Positions 10,740-24,489 of a stretch of DNA of 64,000 nt are shown piece by piece. Both the position numbers and the translations under genes were made by a program. A model generated the notes under the pieces. The model saw only the letters and a program-made list of their open reading frames with translations. It searched no databases and had not been told where the DNA came from. Within the stretch, counting starts at the first letter, position 1. Each line of letters begins with the position of its first letter. Origin of the DNA: Hyaloscypha bicolor E (lineage: Eukaryota > Ascomycota > Leotiomycetes > Helotiales > Hyaloscyphaceae); NCBI RefSeq assembly GCF_002865645.1, contig NW_020194512.1, forward strand, positions 1,151,119 to 1,215,118, given 5' to 3'.

Positions 10740-13560
10740 TTTCCTAAATACTAAAACTAATAAAAAAATCCTATTTAGAATCCGAAATAATAAAATAATT
10801 AAAATTCTCCTCTATTAGCTAATTTAATTTCTTCTTAATATATCTAAAATAAGATCTATTATCCTTAAATAGGCTTATTTTATATTTTCTAACTTGCTTA
10901 AAAATAATCCGAATCTATTTAGCTATATTCTTATACTAAATCTAATATAGCTCTTTATATTAATTAGTATTTGCCTTTAATTATTACTTAATTTCTGCCT
11001 TTATTTCTAGATATTAAAAAGGCTTATTATAATAAATTATATTATAAATTATACTAATATATTCTAAATAAATAGCTTCTTTGAATTTTATATTATTTGT
11101 AATATTCTTAAATTAATCTTTAATAAAAGAGGAAAGCTCTAGATAAGAGGCTTTAATAACCTTATAAGAGACTTTATTTTTATATATTTTATCTTTAATA
11201 ATAACTAGATTTATTAAAATTATAGTAAAAGGCCTATTAAATAGCAAATTATTATTAAGCTATTCTTTAATTTCTATATTATCCGAGAATTATTACTTGC
11301 TTATAATTCCAGACTTATAGATTATTTAGCTAAAGGCATTTATTTATTTAGTTAAATAAACTATATTTAAAATCTTTTCTTCTATTACTTTTAGTTAATA
11401 CTTGCCTATTTCTTTAGTTACTTCCGGCTTAAAATTATTGGAAATAGAAGAGTAATTAATATCTTTAAAGAACTTTTTACTAAAGAAAATAGTCTTCTTA
11501 TAGTTTATAAGAAAAATATAGCTAATATTCTAATACTTTTTACTAAAATAGAATTTGCTATTTAAAGCTTTAATAATAGCCAGATTTTTAGTATTACCTT
11601 TATACTAGTTATAATTAATATTTCTAGAAATATAGTATTAGGCTAGCTAAAGATAAATAATTAGATAAATAGAATATTTATTTAATACCTTATAAAATCC
11701 GAGCTATATTAATAGATCTACTATTAAGAATTAAAAGGCTAAGATAAAGTAATTATTATCTAGATCTCTATACTTTATTATATTTTTTTTTTTAGAAATA
11801 GAATTATAATATTTCTATTTTCTATATTAAAAGCTCTTGAATACTAAGCTTCTTAATTTACTTTAGATAATTCTTTTTATAAATATAACTATTTATATTT
11901 AAATTAATAGTACTAGATTCAGGAATAGAAACTATAGTATTAAATTAGAGCTATAGATTTGGGCGGAATTAATTAGAAATATAATACTTATATCTATATT
12001 CCTTAATTTCCTGGATTTTAAAAAAGAAATCCCGTATTTTCTTATTTATTTAAATAACGGAAATATATTTCTTACTTTTAGTAATTTTATAAATCTTAGT
12101 AACTAGCTTTAGAGCGTTCTTAATAATATAAATATCTCCTATATTAATAGAAAAAATATTAGTAAGCTACTAAATATATATTTTATAGAAAGCTTTAAGA
12201 AATTTATTAGTAATCCTATAATATTCTCACTTATAAATAAGTCCCAAAATACTATTATATATCTTTTTAAAAGTATATTTATTTTATTAAGCAAGTATTA
12301 ATTTCTATTTAGCTAGTATTTTATAAGTATATTAGTTAATTTTAATTTCCCTAGACTTAATATTCTTAGTTTTCTGTTTTTTAGTTTTAAATATAATTAT
12401 AGAAATCTTTCCGGATAATATTTTTCCTTTTAGAATAGAGGATTTCTTTATTTTATTAGTCTTATATTTGGACTAGTATTTAGATTTTCGCTATTTATTA
12501 GGAATTTCAGGCTTTACTTACTTTTCTTTTTTACTAGGTTCTTTTTATCTAGTTATACTAGTTTTACTAGTCTTATTAATAGATTTATTACTAGATTATA
12601 TTAAAATTAGCTATATTCTTATTAGCTAGATTTAATTAAGTTAAAGCTGAAATTATAATAAGGGCCTATTTTTTAGGCTTATTTCAGAAAATAAGAAAAG
12701 GCTTATTACTATAAACTCTCTTAATTAAAATTCCGGAAGTATTAAAGATATATTATTTAGCCTTAAAATTATTAGCTAATAATAGCTTAAAAACTAATTC
12801 TCTAGGTTCCGAAATAGTTCTAGTATACTTAAGTACCTTAGTAATATCTAATTTAGTAAATATATTAGTATTTTAATACTTTTTATTTTTAATATATTCT
12901 AAAGTAGCTTTATTAATTAACTAAATAGCTTTATATATTAAAGCTTTTATCTTAAAAAAATATAACTTCTTATAAATGTTTTTATTAAGATTATTATAAA
13001 TATTATTAATATATTAGCTAAAAGTTTTACTATATAGTACAATTCTATTCTAATTCTTAGTTTCTAGACTATTTATTATAGTTTTAATTTTATTAAGCTT
13101 CTCTTATCTATTCTTAATAATAGTTTTAATAATATTCTCGAATTCTCTATTATTAGCTTAGTAGTTCTTTAGCTTCTTCTTAGTTAACCCTAGTTTAGTT
13201 CCGTTTCTAATAAAGGTTTTTTATTTTAAAAGCTTATTATATATATTATTTAGCTTATTTAGGATATTTATATTAAATTCGGTAATTATAGCTATCTTTT
13301 CTGGTATTAGCAGGCCTTTTATAATTACTTAAGCTTTCTTAATACTCTGAATTTTAATACTATTAATTTATAGGCTTTTAATAATACTATAGCTTATAAG
13401 AACTAGCTACTATACTTTACTAGCTTAAAGAATTTATTCTTTGGCTATTTTGTTATTCTTAAAGAAATTATAAAGAAATTATTAGTATAATAATTATAGA
13501 TTATAAAATTAAAGGTTTTCGAGGTTATAAGAATTTCTTTTAAATACTTTCTAAAATAAA
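10740..13560 (-). pseudogene. Unrecognised long ORF downstream of integrase in D1 ('ORF3')
   Basis: On the minus strand, about 2.8 kb translates in three successive frames whose only interruptions are codons expected from RIP (TAA/TAG, one TGA). Frame changes fall between 12,700 and 12,540 and in an 11-T run at 11,782-11,793. Joined, this would be roughly 900 residues. The N-terminal third is helical and Lys-rich (KLGLTKKKLKNY near 13,180). A middle block contains ISEPRELVFKLLLAN near 12,800. Then comes a Lys/Ser/Gln-rich linker (12.60-12.42 kb) and a long C-terminal part with ITNKFLKAF near 12,200 and LFNRPFTIILINLV near 11,230. The end runs into the 3' LTR. I recognise no domain and no catalytic motif. 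It is a third ORF of the element, a captured gene, or another insertion. Confidence 0.55.
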
Positions 13561-15100
13561 AAGTAAATTAAAACAGACTTGAATTATATAAAAACATTAT
13601 ATATATTCGAGTTTTTCTTTCTTTTTAGTAAGAAAATAAAGCTAAAATAATAGTATATATAATAGAGAAAATAAATATAATAATTAAATATATTTAAGGT
13701 AATATAATTATAAATTAGAAATAATTATAAAAAGTAAAATATAGAATTAGGCTTCTATTATAGAAAAGAATATAAATATATATATTTAAAAAAAATATAA
13801 TCTAGAAAATAATTAAGGCAGATTAAACTAAATAGCAATAATAAGAAATAAGAAAATAATATAATAAAAATATAGATATAGAAATAATATTTAAAGTATT
13901 AGAATATAAAAGAAAATAATATAAATTTTATAATATAAATATATTTTAATTCCTTATTTATTTAGAGATATTTCTATTAACTTAAAAAATAGTATAAAAG
14001 AAAAGAAATAATATAGGAAATATATAAAAAATAAGATATATAAATATACTAAAGATATTAGAAAAGTATAAAGTAAATATTAATAAAAAAGAAATTAGAA
14101 TAAGGTATTACTTTTTCTGAAACTAATCTATATCTCTTCCAAAAGCTAATTATATTTATTTAGTATTTATTAAAGTCGATTTTATATAATATAAAACTAT
14201 TTAGTTAGTTAAGACTTTAAAATAATATCTATATCTATAAAAGTAATATTAAAGACTTTAAAGATTATAGAAAAAAGAACTATAAAATAATATAAATAGG
14301 ATTTATAATACTATTATTAAGTTTGAAATAATAAATATTAAAGTTAATATAAAATTTGAAAAAATTAAATATTCTAAATTAGTATTAAAAATATAGAATT
14401 AAAGATATCTTTTTAATTATTTAGATAATATTTAATAGTAAGAAATAAATTAATAGCAAGAATTAGTAAATTATACTAGCTTTTTAAAGAAGTAATTAGT
14501 TTCTGGTAATAAAATAGTATTATAATTAGAGAAAGAATTTTATATAAAAGAAGTTTCCTTTATATAAAAATAGAAATATATAATATATTAACTAAGCTTT
14601 AGTACATATTTTAAATATAGCTATTATATATATATATATATATATATAATTATATAGAAGGAAAAATGAGCTTCTTAATATAAGATAGGCTAGATATAAA
14701 ATAGGCTTTAAATAAACAAATCTAGTTTATCTAATATCCGAAAAATTTCTAGAATTATATATTATTAAATATTTTCGGAAATAATTATTAGGTTTAATAA
14801 TATTTCTCTTTTCTTTTATAGGGCTCCTAGTTTGGCTATTTTATCTATATATGACTTCTAATTAAGAAGTTTATTTAAATATTATAAATAAACTTATAAT
14901 AGTAGTTTAAGTTAAAGTCAAGATCTATAAGTATTATAGTTAAGCTTTAGACTAGTATAAGCCGCAAGAATAGCTAGCCAAAAAGGCAAGTAAAGCTTCT
15001 AAAAGATTTCTAGTTAAGTAAAAAGTATATTAAAGGCTATTTTCCTTTTTCTTTTCTTTTCTCTATATATAGTAATTATTTATATTATAAGAACTTTCTA
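13560..15100. other. Spacer between integrase and ORF3 of D1
   Basis: Very AT-rich and purine-biased on the plus strand, with no credible frame. Contains a pure TA run at about 14,626-14,648 and an imperfect hairpin around 14,740-14,780 (CCGAAAAATTT against AAATATTTTCGG). Nothing else supported. Confidence 0.5.
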
Positions 15101-15399
15101 TAAAGTATTCTAGTTCGGAATTAAGAGTCCGTAAAATAACTTCTCGATTTCCTTATTTATTTTTATACTAAAAGAAATACTTTATATTTAATTTCCAAAA
15201 TCTAGTAATAGAATCTTATATTAAAAATACTATCTAGTAATAATAATTAGATAATAGTAAGAAATAAATAATAATAAAGCTTATCCGATTTCTAAAATAG
15301 TAATCTAATAATAATATTCTTTAAAAGTTATAAATAATAATTAGAAGGAAAAATTAAAGATAATAAGCTTTATTTTAGATTAAGAAAAACTCTTATTAT

Positions 15400-18300
15400 T
15401 AGATGCTTTCTTCTAGTTCTTTATAAAAAAGATATATTTTATTTTTTCTAATTCCGGTAATTCTGAAATATATATAATAATATTAGTAGTTTTCTCGATT
15501 TCCTAAATATTATTTTACTTATAGTATTCTATAACTATTTCCTTTTCTAACTTTATATCTATCTTGAAATATTTATTTATAAATATATATTTATTATTAA
15601 CTTTATTTTTAGAGAAATACTAGAATTTATTTCTTTTAATAAACTATTTAAGTTAATTTCCGGTATATATATTTTTCGGAATATAATACTATTAAGCTCT
15701 TCTAGTATATAATATTCTTTTAGTTAATCCGTATATCTTACTTTATATAGGCCAAGCTAGTAATATAATAGCTTTATAATTCTTAATTTATTTTAATTTA
15801 TTAATTTAATATTATATATAAAAATTAGATTCTTTTTAGAAGTAGGCTTTAAATAAATCTAATAGATAATATTAAATTACTTCTTTTCTTCTCGGTATTT
15901 TCTATTCTTCTTTATTCTGGCTTTTTTAATATCTTTATTTCTTATTTATATTTGCTTTATATATATTTCTAGAAGTATTTCTCTATTATAGACTTTATTT
16001 TATCTAAGTATTTTTTAGGTTAGAAAGTATATTTCTATAAATAGTATAGCTTCTCTATTATAGATTATATAAAAAGAAATAAATCTAGTTAGTTTATATA
16101 TAATAACTTAATTAGTAAATAGAATATATAATAATAAATTAATCTAAGGCTTTTTTCTACTTGTTATAAATATAATAAGTACTTAAATAATTAGTTAATA
16201 CTTTCTTTTAATTATATTATTTCCTTTAAAATTATAGGCCAAAATAATAATTTAATTAATTTCTAGCTTATTAAGTTCTTGAATTACTACTTCTTTAAAT
16301 TCTAATCTGTTATTTATTTTAAGCTATCTAAATAAATTATATTTATAAATAATTTCTTTTTAAATAAACTTAGTAATCTTTTTACTAGTTAGGTTTTTTA
16401 AAGATTTAGCTTTAATTTATCCTGAAAAGTTATCTCTAGTAATAACTAATAAATTATATCTTTTATAATCTAGTAATTTAATTATATTAATCCTAAAATA
16501 ATAGAAAAGAAATATAGCTTTTATTAAATATAGAGCTTTTTCTTATCTTTTTTTACTCTTATACTAATAGACTTTATAGATATTAATATACTTCTATATA
16601 TAGTTATAATAATCTTTCTAATAATAGTAACTAGCTATTAAGTAAAAAGTACTCTTTCTTTTAATATATCTAATTTTATTATAAAGCGCTTTAATAATAA
16701 TCTTCCTTTATTTTTAATTATTAATAATAAATTAAAATAAATATATTTTAAATATAATTCTCTATAGTAATTAATCTCTTATATTATAATTTAAAACTTG
16801 ATTCTAGATATTTCTTCTAGTCTAAAGAATATTATAAGATATTATATAATATTTTAATATTATTCGAAATAGCTATTATCTAAAGAATCTAGTAAAATAG
16901 TCGGATTATTAAATAAAATATAAAAGTTAGTATTATTATTTACTATTTTACTAGAGGTTATATATAAAAGGCTATAGCCTTTATTATTTAATTTCCGGAT
17001 ATTATTATTTTTTAATATTACTAATTTGCTTTTAAATATAATAAAGATTTAATTATTAATCTCTAGTAACTAAATACTATTATCTAAATATCTAATAAAG
17101 GTTTTAGGAATCTAATTCCTTAAAATAATATTATATAACCGAACCGGAACTACTTTCTTTAACTAAACCTTCTATCTAATAAATACTATTTTAATAATAT
17201 TAAGCTTTATTACTAACTATTTATTAATATTCTTATTATTTTTAGTATTATCTTCTTACTATAGGCGTCTTAATAATTTATTAGTAGTAGTATATTTGAT
17301 TTCTTTAATATATTTAATTTTAAAATTAAATAATTAAATTTATATTAGCTAATAAATAACTAGAACTTCAGGAAGATTTATAGTCGCTTTACTTAGCTAT
17401 ATAACAAATATATTAATATCTAGTTTAAGGATAAAATAAACTCTATATAGCTAGAATTATATTTTCTATAAATACTTTACTAACTCTTAATATTTTCTTT
17501 TAATAGTATTATATCTCTATTTAGTATTATTTTAGATTCTAGACTTATATTATATAATTCCCTTTTTCTCTTTATTATTATATTAACTAAAAGTTCTGTT
17601 CTATTTATTTAGGCTAATATTTATTACTAATATAATTATTCCCTAATCTTTTAATAGATTATAGTATAACTTATAAAATATTAAAATAATAATAAGCTTT
17701 TCTTAAAGAATTTATATAGCTTATATTTATTTATTATTCTAGTTTTATATTATATCTTTCCTTATTAAGTAATAAATAGGTTTAGTAATAACTATAAAGC
17801 CTTTAATCTAAATATAGTAATAAATAATAATTCTAATAAATACCTTATTTTTAGTTATACTATTATAATATTCTTATTTTAAGATTTTAGTAATTCCTGA
17901 ATTTAAAGAACTTCTTTTAAGTACTCTATAAATAAAGCTAATAATAACTATATTATTATAATAGAACTATAATTTTTCTTTAATATTAGCTCTAGCTTAT
18001 TTAATTCTATTTAAGATTATATTTAGGTTTTAAAGATATTCGAATATAAAACACCGAATACCAGGTAAAATAAGCTATTTATTATAATCTATATAAGGTT
18101 CTTTAACTCTAATATTATTAATAAATAATATAGTAATTTTAGGAAATAAATTTTCTAGAATAGTTATAATAATTCATATAGATTATATAACGGAATTAGT
18201 AGCTCCCTAAAATAATATAGTTATTTTTAATAGCCCTAGAAGCATTATAAATATAGTTAAATCTTTATTATAAATATCTAATATAAGTTAATTATATCCG

Positions 18301-18950
18301 AAAAAGAAATTAATTAGAGAAATATAAATATATCTAGTAAATTTCTCTAAGATCTTATTAGTAAATAGAAATAAGTTAGTATTTTATAAGATTATTGAAT
18401 TTATTTTTATTATAGTATTAATTAGTCTATAAGTTTTAGTAACCTTTTTTATAACTAAGAATTATAAATTTTAATAAGATTTATTATATTTTTTAAGGAT
18501 TTTATAATCTAGATATTTTAATAATATTTTTACTATTACTAATATTAGAGCTTTGGGATATAGGAAATTCTTCTCTTACTAGGCCTTATATTTAATAGTT
18601 TTAATTAAAATAAATATACTAATATTCTTATAGACTTTTTCTATTTCTTTCTAATTAAATATAATTATATCTTTTTAATTAATTATTAATTCTTGAAATA
18701 TAGCTAGTTTTTTTTTCTAGAGCTAGTTACTAATATCTAATTATTTAAAATATTTCGAAATAAGTTATAAATCTTTTAAAATAATTAATATTTTTAGTAA
18801 AAAATAATTCTTATATTTTCTAGTATATTTCTATAAGTATTTTCTAGTTTTAGATTTTTTAAACTAGTCTAAATATTTATCTAGGCCTTTTCTAGTTCTA
18901 TTATTAATATTTATTAGTTAAATCTTTTTATTCTTTATTTTATATATTTC
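15400..18950 (-). pseudogene. pol relic of D1: RT, RNase H, integrase
   Basis: Minus strand. RT has the pattern of a common ascomycete Gypsy clade: the FVDDVGVKGP-type box reads FINNIRVKEP at 18,097-18,125, with both catalytic Asp changed to Asn (18,114-18,119), followed by LPGIRCFIFEY at 18,035-18,070, where the clade has IPGIRRFVWEY. RNase H (17.64-17.24 kb) keeps NTIKRKYQELVKYL and INLPEVLV, where the clade has YDAxKRECRG and TDLPGALV. The integrase C-terminal region (16.1-15.55 kb) keeps RYREEKK, LGPYKVR and LEEL, where the clade has (N)KxYFD, LGPYRIR and LEELDG. The pattern is strong across 3 kb. Stops throughout. Confidence 0.83.
16956..16990. repeat. Isolated copy of the palindromic module inside D1 integrase region
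   Basis: GGTTATATATAAAAGGCTAT followed by AGCCTTTATTATT, matching the D-LTR and Copia 3' module for about 31 bp, but without surrounding LTR sequence and within integrase coding sequence. Confidence 0.6.
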
Positions 18951-21900
18951 TATAATTAAAAATAAATTATAATTATTTTTTTTTTCTTTAAAAGCTATAA
19001 TTATTTTCTCTAGTATTATTTTCGTTTAATTTCCGGAATTTATAATCTTTTTACTTAGCTCTTTCTTAGTTAGATATAAAGAATATCTTTTTATCTAATA
19101 TTCTAATATATTTCTTTATTATTAGAAAATACTATTTTATTTCTTTTTTAGAAATGTCTTTATTTAATATTCTTTTTACTTTTCTTTTTATTAAATCCGG
19201 AACTATTTTTAATAATACTCTAATTAAAGTTTTTTCTGTTTTAGTTTTTTTAAAAATATTATTAATTTCCTAAACTTTTAAACCCAAAATAAAAGAATTA
19301 GTAAAAAATCCCAATATCTTTCTATTATTTCTAATATTATTACTAGTTATAATACTAGGCTTTATTTTTTCTCTTTATTTTTAGTTTCCTATTTTATATT
19401 ATTTAATTCCTTAATTTTAGAAGCTTAATATTTTTAAACTATTACTTTTTTCTATTTCCCGGTATTTTTTTAAAAATAAAATAATTATAATAATATAAAT
19501 ATTCTAGTTATTTTTAGAATTAGTAAATCTTTTATCCTATAAACTATTACTTCTATATATAATATTTATTTTTATCTTTATTAAAAATAGTTAACTAAAT
19601 AGAATCTTTAGAGGTTTTTTAATTAGGAAAAATATATCTTTATATTCTATTTTATTTATAACCTTAGTTCTAAGCTTTACTATTTTTATAAATCCAAATT
19701 TAGTTCTAGTAATAGTAAATATTTAATAATTTATAGTATTATATATTATTTTACTAATATTTCTAGAGAGTTTTTCGGAAAAAATATTAACTTTAGCTCT
19801 AGTATTAATTATTTCTTTATATTTAATACTTCCTTAAGATTCTTGAAATACGAATTAGAGATATAAAGATTATATAATATATTTATAAGCTAGTAATATC
19901 CGAATATTAATACTATTACTTTTAAATTAAATAATTCTATTAGTATTAGATATTTGAGCTAGTATTTCTAATTTCTTAAATATTCTATTTATTATATAAG
20001 CTATAGTTACTAGCTCTATAGATTTCCTAATATATTTAATTATACTTAATATAATAGTATTTCTTATTTATAAAATAGTAAAATAAAAAGTATTATTCTT
20101 AATTTATTAGTTCTAAAATATAATAATTAAATCTAGTATTTTTAAGGTATTAATAAATATTCTCGTTTCTTTTTAAGTTTTTAGAAATGAAATAATTTTT
20201 TTTTAGTAGTTTAATTAGAATATTATTAATTTTAGGAATTCTATACTTATTATAATTAAGAATATACTAGGTTTTTAATTTGTTTTATTTATTTCCGAAA
20301 GTATTAATATTTATATTCTTAGCTAGGCTATTTTTTTATTTATTACTTCTTGAAATAGTATTTTTCTAGCCTTTTATATAAAATAACTTTTCTTTTATTC
20401 TAGCTTATTTTCGGAAAACCTCTTTAGCTATTTCTATTTATTTTTCTTTTTTTCTTAATAAGAAACCTATTATAGTATTAATAGAAATACTATTTATAGC
20501 CAAATCTTAATGTTATTTTTTAATTCCAGAACCTAAAGTATTAGTAATTCTAATATAATTTTCTCTAAGGTAAAATAGCTATTTAGATTTCCTAAATATA
20601 ACTTATTTATTTCTATATATAAATTCCAGTTAGCTAGTTTCCTTTTCTCTTTTTTATCTAGTAAACTAGATATCTTCTATTAATTTCTAAATATTTTTAG
20701 GTTAAATATTTAAATTATAATTAAATTCTTCTTTTTAGATTTAGGAAATAATTTAGTTAAACTACTAGTATTTATTAATAAGGAAAAAGAAAAAACTTTC
20801 TTATTTAGATTTAAATAGCCCTTTATATTATCTTTTATTAAATTAGTAAATATATTTATAATTTATAAGCTTTTTTATTAATAAATAATAGAATTAAGAA
20901 ATATAAATATATTTTAGATTAATATTCTTATTCTTATTTCTATTATAGTATTTATAGCAAATTTATTCTCTTAGTTCTAGGTTTATATTATAGGCTATAT
21001 TAACTTAAATAGTATTTTCTAATTATACTTAAGACTAACTTTTTCTATAATATAATTATTTAGATTTTCTATCTATTCTAACTTAATTATTATAGCTATT
21101 ATAGTATTCCCTATAACCTTTATTATAACTTCTAATTTTTTTTTAAAGACCCGAATTATATCTATTAGGTTATTAATATTATTATATTTATTATAATTAA
21201 CTAAATTATATAAATAGACTATAGATATTTTCTCGACTTATAATAATAGCTATATTAAATTATTTTTATAGGTTTTCTTAAGTTATTATAATAATAAATA
21301 GTTTTTCTAGACTTCTTACTAGCTAATTAATATTATTACTTTTGGATTTATTACTTTTAGTAAATTTCATATAATTAGCTATAAGCTAGGTTTTTTTTTA
21401 CTTATATTTATAATAGCTTTAGGAAATATAATAAAAGAGATTAATAAGAAATAATTATTTTCTAGTTCAGAAACTATATTATAAACTATTATATTTAAAT
21501 ATTCTTATTTAAATCTAAATATATCTGGGTTATTAGTAATATTAAAATAGTATTTCTTTTTTTTATATTAATAAAATATTATTACTTTTTTATATATCTT
21601 ATTATATTTATAGATTTAAAGTTTATATTTTTAAAAATATAATTTTTTATTAAAATAAATAATTCCCTTATAAATTCTTAATCCTAAATAATTTTATTTA
21701 TTTCTTTTTTCTTTAATAACTTTTTTAATATTTTATTAAATATATTAATATAAGATTTAAAAGAGATTTCTTTATTCTAGGCTTATATAATAATTTAATT
21801 AAGAAAATTATAGCTAATTTTAAATTTTTTCTAATTATAGTCTCGAAATTCCTTTAATAAAGCCTTAAAAAATTTAATTTCCTAGTAATTTCCCAAATTA

Positions 21901-22600
21901 TTAATATAGTATTCTAGTATAGCTTTAATTTAATTCTTATAAATAAAAGAAATATAATAAATAATTCTTTTTTTTAATATTATTAGAAATATAATAATTC
22001 TTATATATATTTATATACTATTTTAAGAATATAAAAATATTATTTCCCTAAAACTATAATATTTTAAGAGCTTTTATAAATAGTAGATTTAAGTTTAATA
22101 CTAATATATACTTATTTTCAATTATATTAATCTTAATAATTTTTTCTATAATTAATTATAAAATTTCTATATTCGAGATTTCTACTAATAAGATTTCTAA
22201 AAAACTAATTTTCTATTTAAATATATCTTTTAGTTTAAGAACCGGAATATAGAAGAAACCGGTTAATAATAATAAATATAATTTAGATTTGAGTTTTAGT
22301 ATAAATAATAATAAAAGAATAGTTTTTCTAGTTTTATTTCTATTATTTATATTTTTCTTTTATTTTATTAGCTTAATATTTATAATATTTTTTCAAATTT
22401 TACTAAATTAGATATATTTAATAATACTATTAAAAGTAATAATAAAAATAATAAAAATAATTTTATTAATTTCTTTAACTTTTTCAAATTTTCTTTTTTA
22501 TTTCTATTTAATATTTTCTTCTTTCTTTAGAAGCTTTTCTGAATTATTTATATAATTTTTTAATTTTTATTTTTTATTATTTTTTATTTCCAGTTTCTAT
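18950..22600 (-). pseudogene. gag and protease-region relic of D1
   Basis: Collinear, as reverse complement, with 60,040-64,000 of the right-hand D element: 22.65-22.55 kb matches the gag start near 60.03 kb, about 20.94 kb matches the zinc-knuckle region near 61.67 kb, 20.52 kb matches 62.07 kb, and 19.4-19.2 kb matches 63.2-63.4 kb. A Lys-rich N-terminal Gag, a degraded knuckle and a downstream protease-like region follow in that order. Coding potential is visible only by allowing RIP stops. The two copies share nested blocks and differ mainly by transitions, which fixes the orientation better than any motif. Confidence 0.7.
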
Positions 22601-23070
22601 TTATTATTTTACTTAAAATTAAAAGTATTTCCTTTTTTAGGTATTTCTCCTGAATTTAGAAATAAATTTTTTTATTAAAACTAATACTATTTCTATTTTA
22701 ATTTTTATTATAATTAAAAATAATATATAAATTAATAATATAATTTTATTTCCGAATATTAAAATCTATTTCTAACTAAAATTTAATTTATATTATTTTA
22801 ATATAATATTTCTTATTTTATTTTCTTTATTTTGTTTTCTTTTATAATTAGTCTTTATTTCTATTATTTCTATATATTATACTAATAATTATATTTTATA
22901 GCTAACTTGTATTTAAATTATTAAATATATTAGAAATTAATATTTATATATTATTAATATTTTAGCCTTAGGCTTAAGGTATTATAATAGTTCTTTTTTC
23001 TCTAAATTTACTAAGCTAATAATCTACTTTATAGAAATTTCTTAGAACTTTATAAAAGTATTACCTTAAT

Positions 23071-23316
23071 TATAATTTAATTATAAAATAATAAAATCAA
23101 AAGTATAAATAATAAAATATAAATAGTATATAATATATAAAAGCTTAATTAATTAAATACTAAAAAGGAATTATTTTCTAGAACTATAAAAAAAACTAGC
23201 TTTCTTATATAATTTCTATAAGTTATATATAAAAGGCCGCAGTTTTTATTATATAACTAAAACTTTAAAACTACTAAAATAATATGATTTTTGGAAAATA
23301 TAGCCTGCTATATTAT
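23071..23316 (-). repeat. 5' LTR of D1, truncated
   Basis: Matches the 302-bp D LTR from its central part to the outer edge (GCCTGCTATATTA). The inner part and the first bases of the leader have been deleted: leader sequence (TATAAAAGTATTACCTTAAT) runs straight into TATAATTTAATT, removing about 115 bp compared with the copy at 59.5 kb. It includes a module copy at 23,222-23,257. Confidence 0.8.
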
Positions 23317-24344
23317 AATACTCTTATAGAAGTTCTAAAAACCTCAAGTATTACTAGAATCTATTTAGTTATATTATTATAGAAATTATAATTACTAAAT
23401 TAAATAAAACTTAGATAAAATTCAAGCCTAATAAGAAATAGATTAAACAGATTCGAAAAAGGCTTTTAATTAAGTATTAAAAGAATTTGAAATCTTAACT
23501 AGAAAGGAAATATAATATAAAAATTATTATTAGATAAGCTATAAAGAAATTAATATCTAGTACTAATTTTAAAAAGAAGCCTAAAATATACGGAATCCAA
23601 TATTTTAAAAACTTTAATATTATTTTAATAAATCTAATATTTATAATTTAGAGTTCAGGTTAAGAGATCTATATAATATTTAATTTTTTAAAATATCTAT
23701 TCTTTTAGAATATTTTATTAGATAACTATAATATTATATATCTAATTAATAATAAGAATCTAATTAATTTTAGTACTTTTATTAAAGCAAAAATTAATAA
23801 TTATATAAAAGTAGAAATATCTAGTTTTTAATTATTAGATATAATATTTATATAATTAAAAATATAATTAATAGATTTATAAAACTATATATTAAAAATT
23901 TAATCTTTTATAATATTATAATTATTAAAGAACTTTATATAAATATTATTTCTAAAGTTTTGCCTAATAGAAAAGAAAACTTAATATTATAAATATAATT
24001 TTATAGTTAAACTAGAAGATTATAAAAAGAATATAATATTAATATAATTAGAATATAGGTTTAATTTAGTTTTCCTTAAATATAAGCCGCTTTCTATTTA
24101 CTTTAATATTCCGTTTGAAATTCTTATTAGTATTAGTAATATATTTATATTTCTAATATTCAAATATTTAATTAAGGAAATATCTCAAGTTAAGAAATAA
24201 TTCGAGAAAAAAAATATATAAAAGCAGGGCATTTAGTCTATAAAGCTTTATAAAAGCTTATTAATTATATATATAATATAAAAATTAATAAATTAATAAG
24301 AATTATATAAGAATTTTATATTTAGATATATATTAAATAAATAA
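23317..24344 (+). pseudogene. Copia I protease and pre-integrase relic
   Basis: Plus-strand frame continuing the element whose gag ends at 10,409. Around 23,645-23,700 a block with SSG and a downstream FN fits the Copia protease region, though the active-site Asp is not visible. From 24,228 the frame reads AGHLVYKAL and, before 24,340, FYIQIYIK, which restores to the GAG_pre-integrase layout (GHxxxKAL, then C-x2-C). Both Cys now read Tyr. Element G inserts immediately after this zinc region, before the integrase core that resumes at 26,181. Confidence 0.68.
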
Positions 24345-24489
24345 TATTATGAATAGTAAAGAATAGTAATTTTATATAAATAATTATTTAATTAAAAGAA
24401 GCTCTAAAGAAAGCTTCTAGATCTAATTAAATAAAAGAAATAGCTAAATAAATAAAACGAAGCTTTCTAATACTTGTATTTATATAATA
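24345..24489 (+). repeat. Left LTR of element G (145 bp)
   Basis: Aligns to 26,023-26,180 through GAAGCTCTAAAGAAAGCTTC and AGAAATAGCTAAATAAATAA. Differences are mostly transitions plus a short insertion in the right copy. Confidence 0.75.

Larger units (their letters stand above)
10410..23316 (-). mobile_element. Large Ty3/Gypsy element D1 (12.9 kb) nested in Copia I
   Basis: Bounded by related LTRs at 10,410-10,711 (3' LTR in coding sense) and 23,071-23,316 (5' LTR, partly deleted). Coding strand is minus: leader, gag (22.6-20.9 kb), protease region, RT (18.7-17.8), RNase H (17.64-17.24), integrase (17.05-15.55), a 1.5-kb spacer, then an extra long ORF (13.56-10.74) ending at the 3' LTR. 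Flanks are AGTAC on the left and AATAC at 23,317-23,321, a plausible target duplication differing by one G-to-A change, though the right LTR edge must then be one base past the expected CA. At 12.9 kb it is about twice the usual size for the class. Both flanks belong to Copia I, which supports a single insertion. Confidence 0.72.

Noticed and set aside
14626..14648. TA run as a regulatory or replication signal
   Set aside because: Simple TA repeats are expected by chance and slippage in DNA of this composition.
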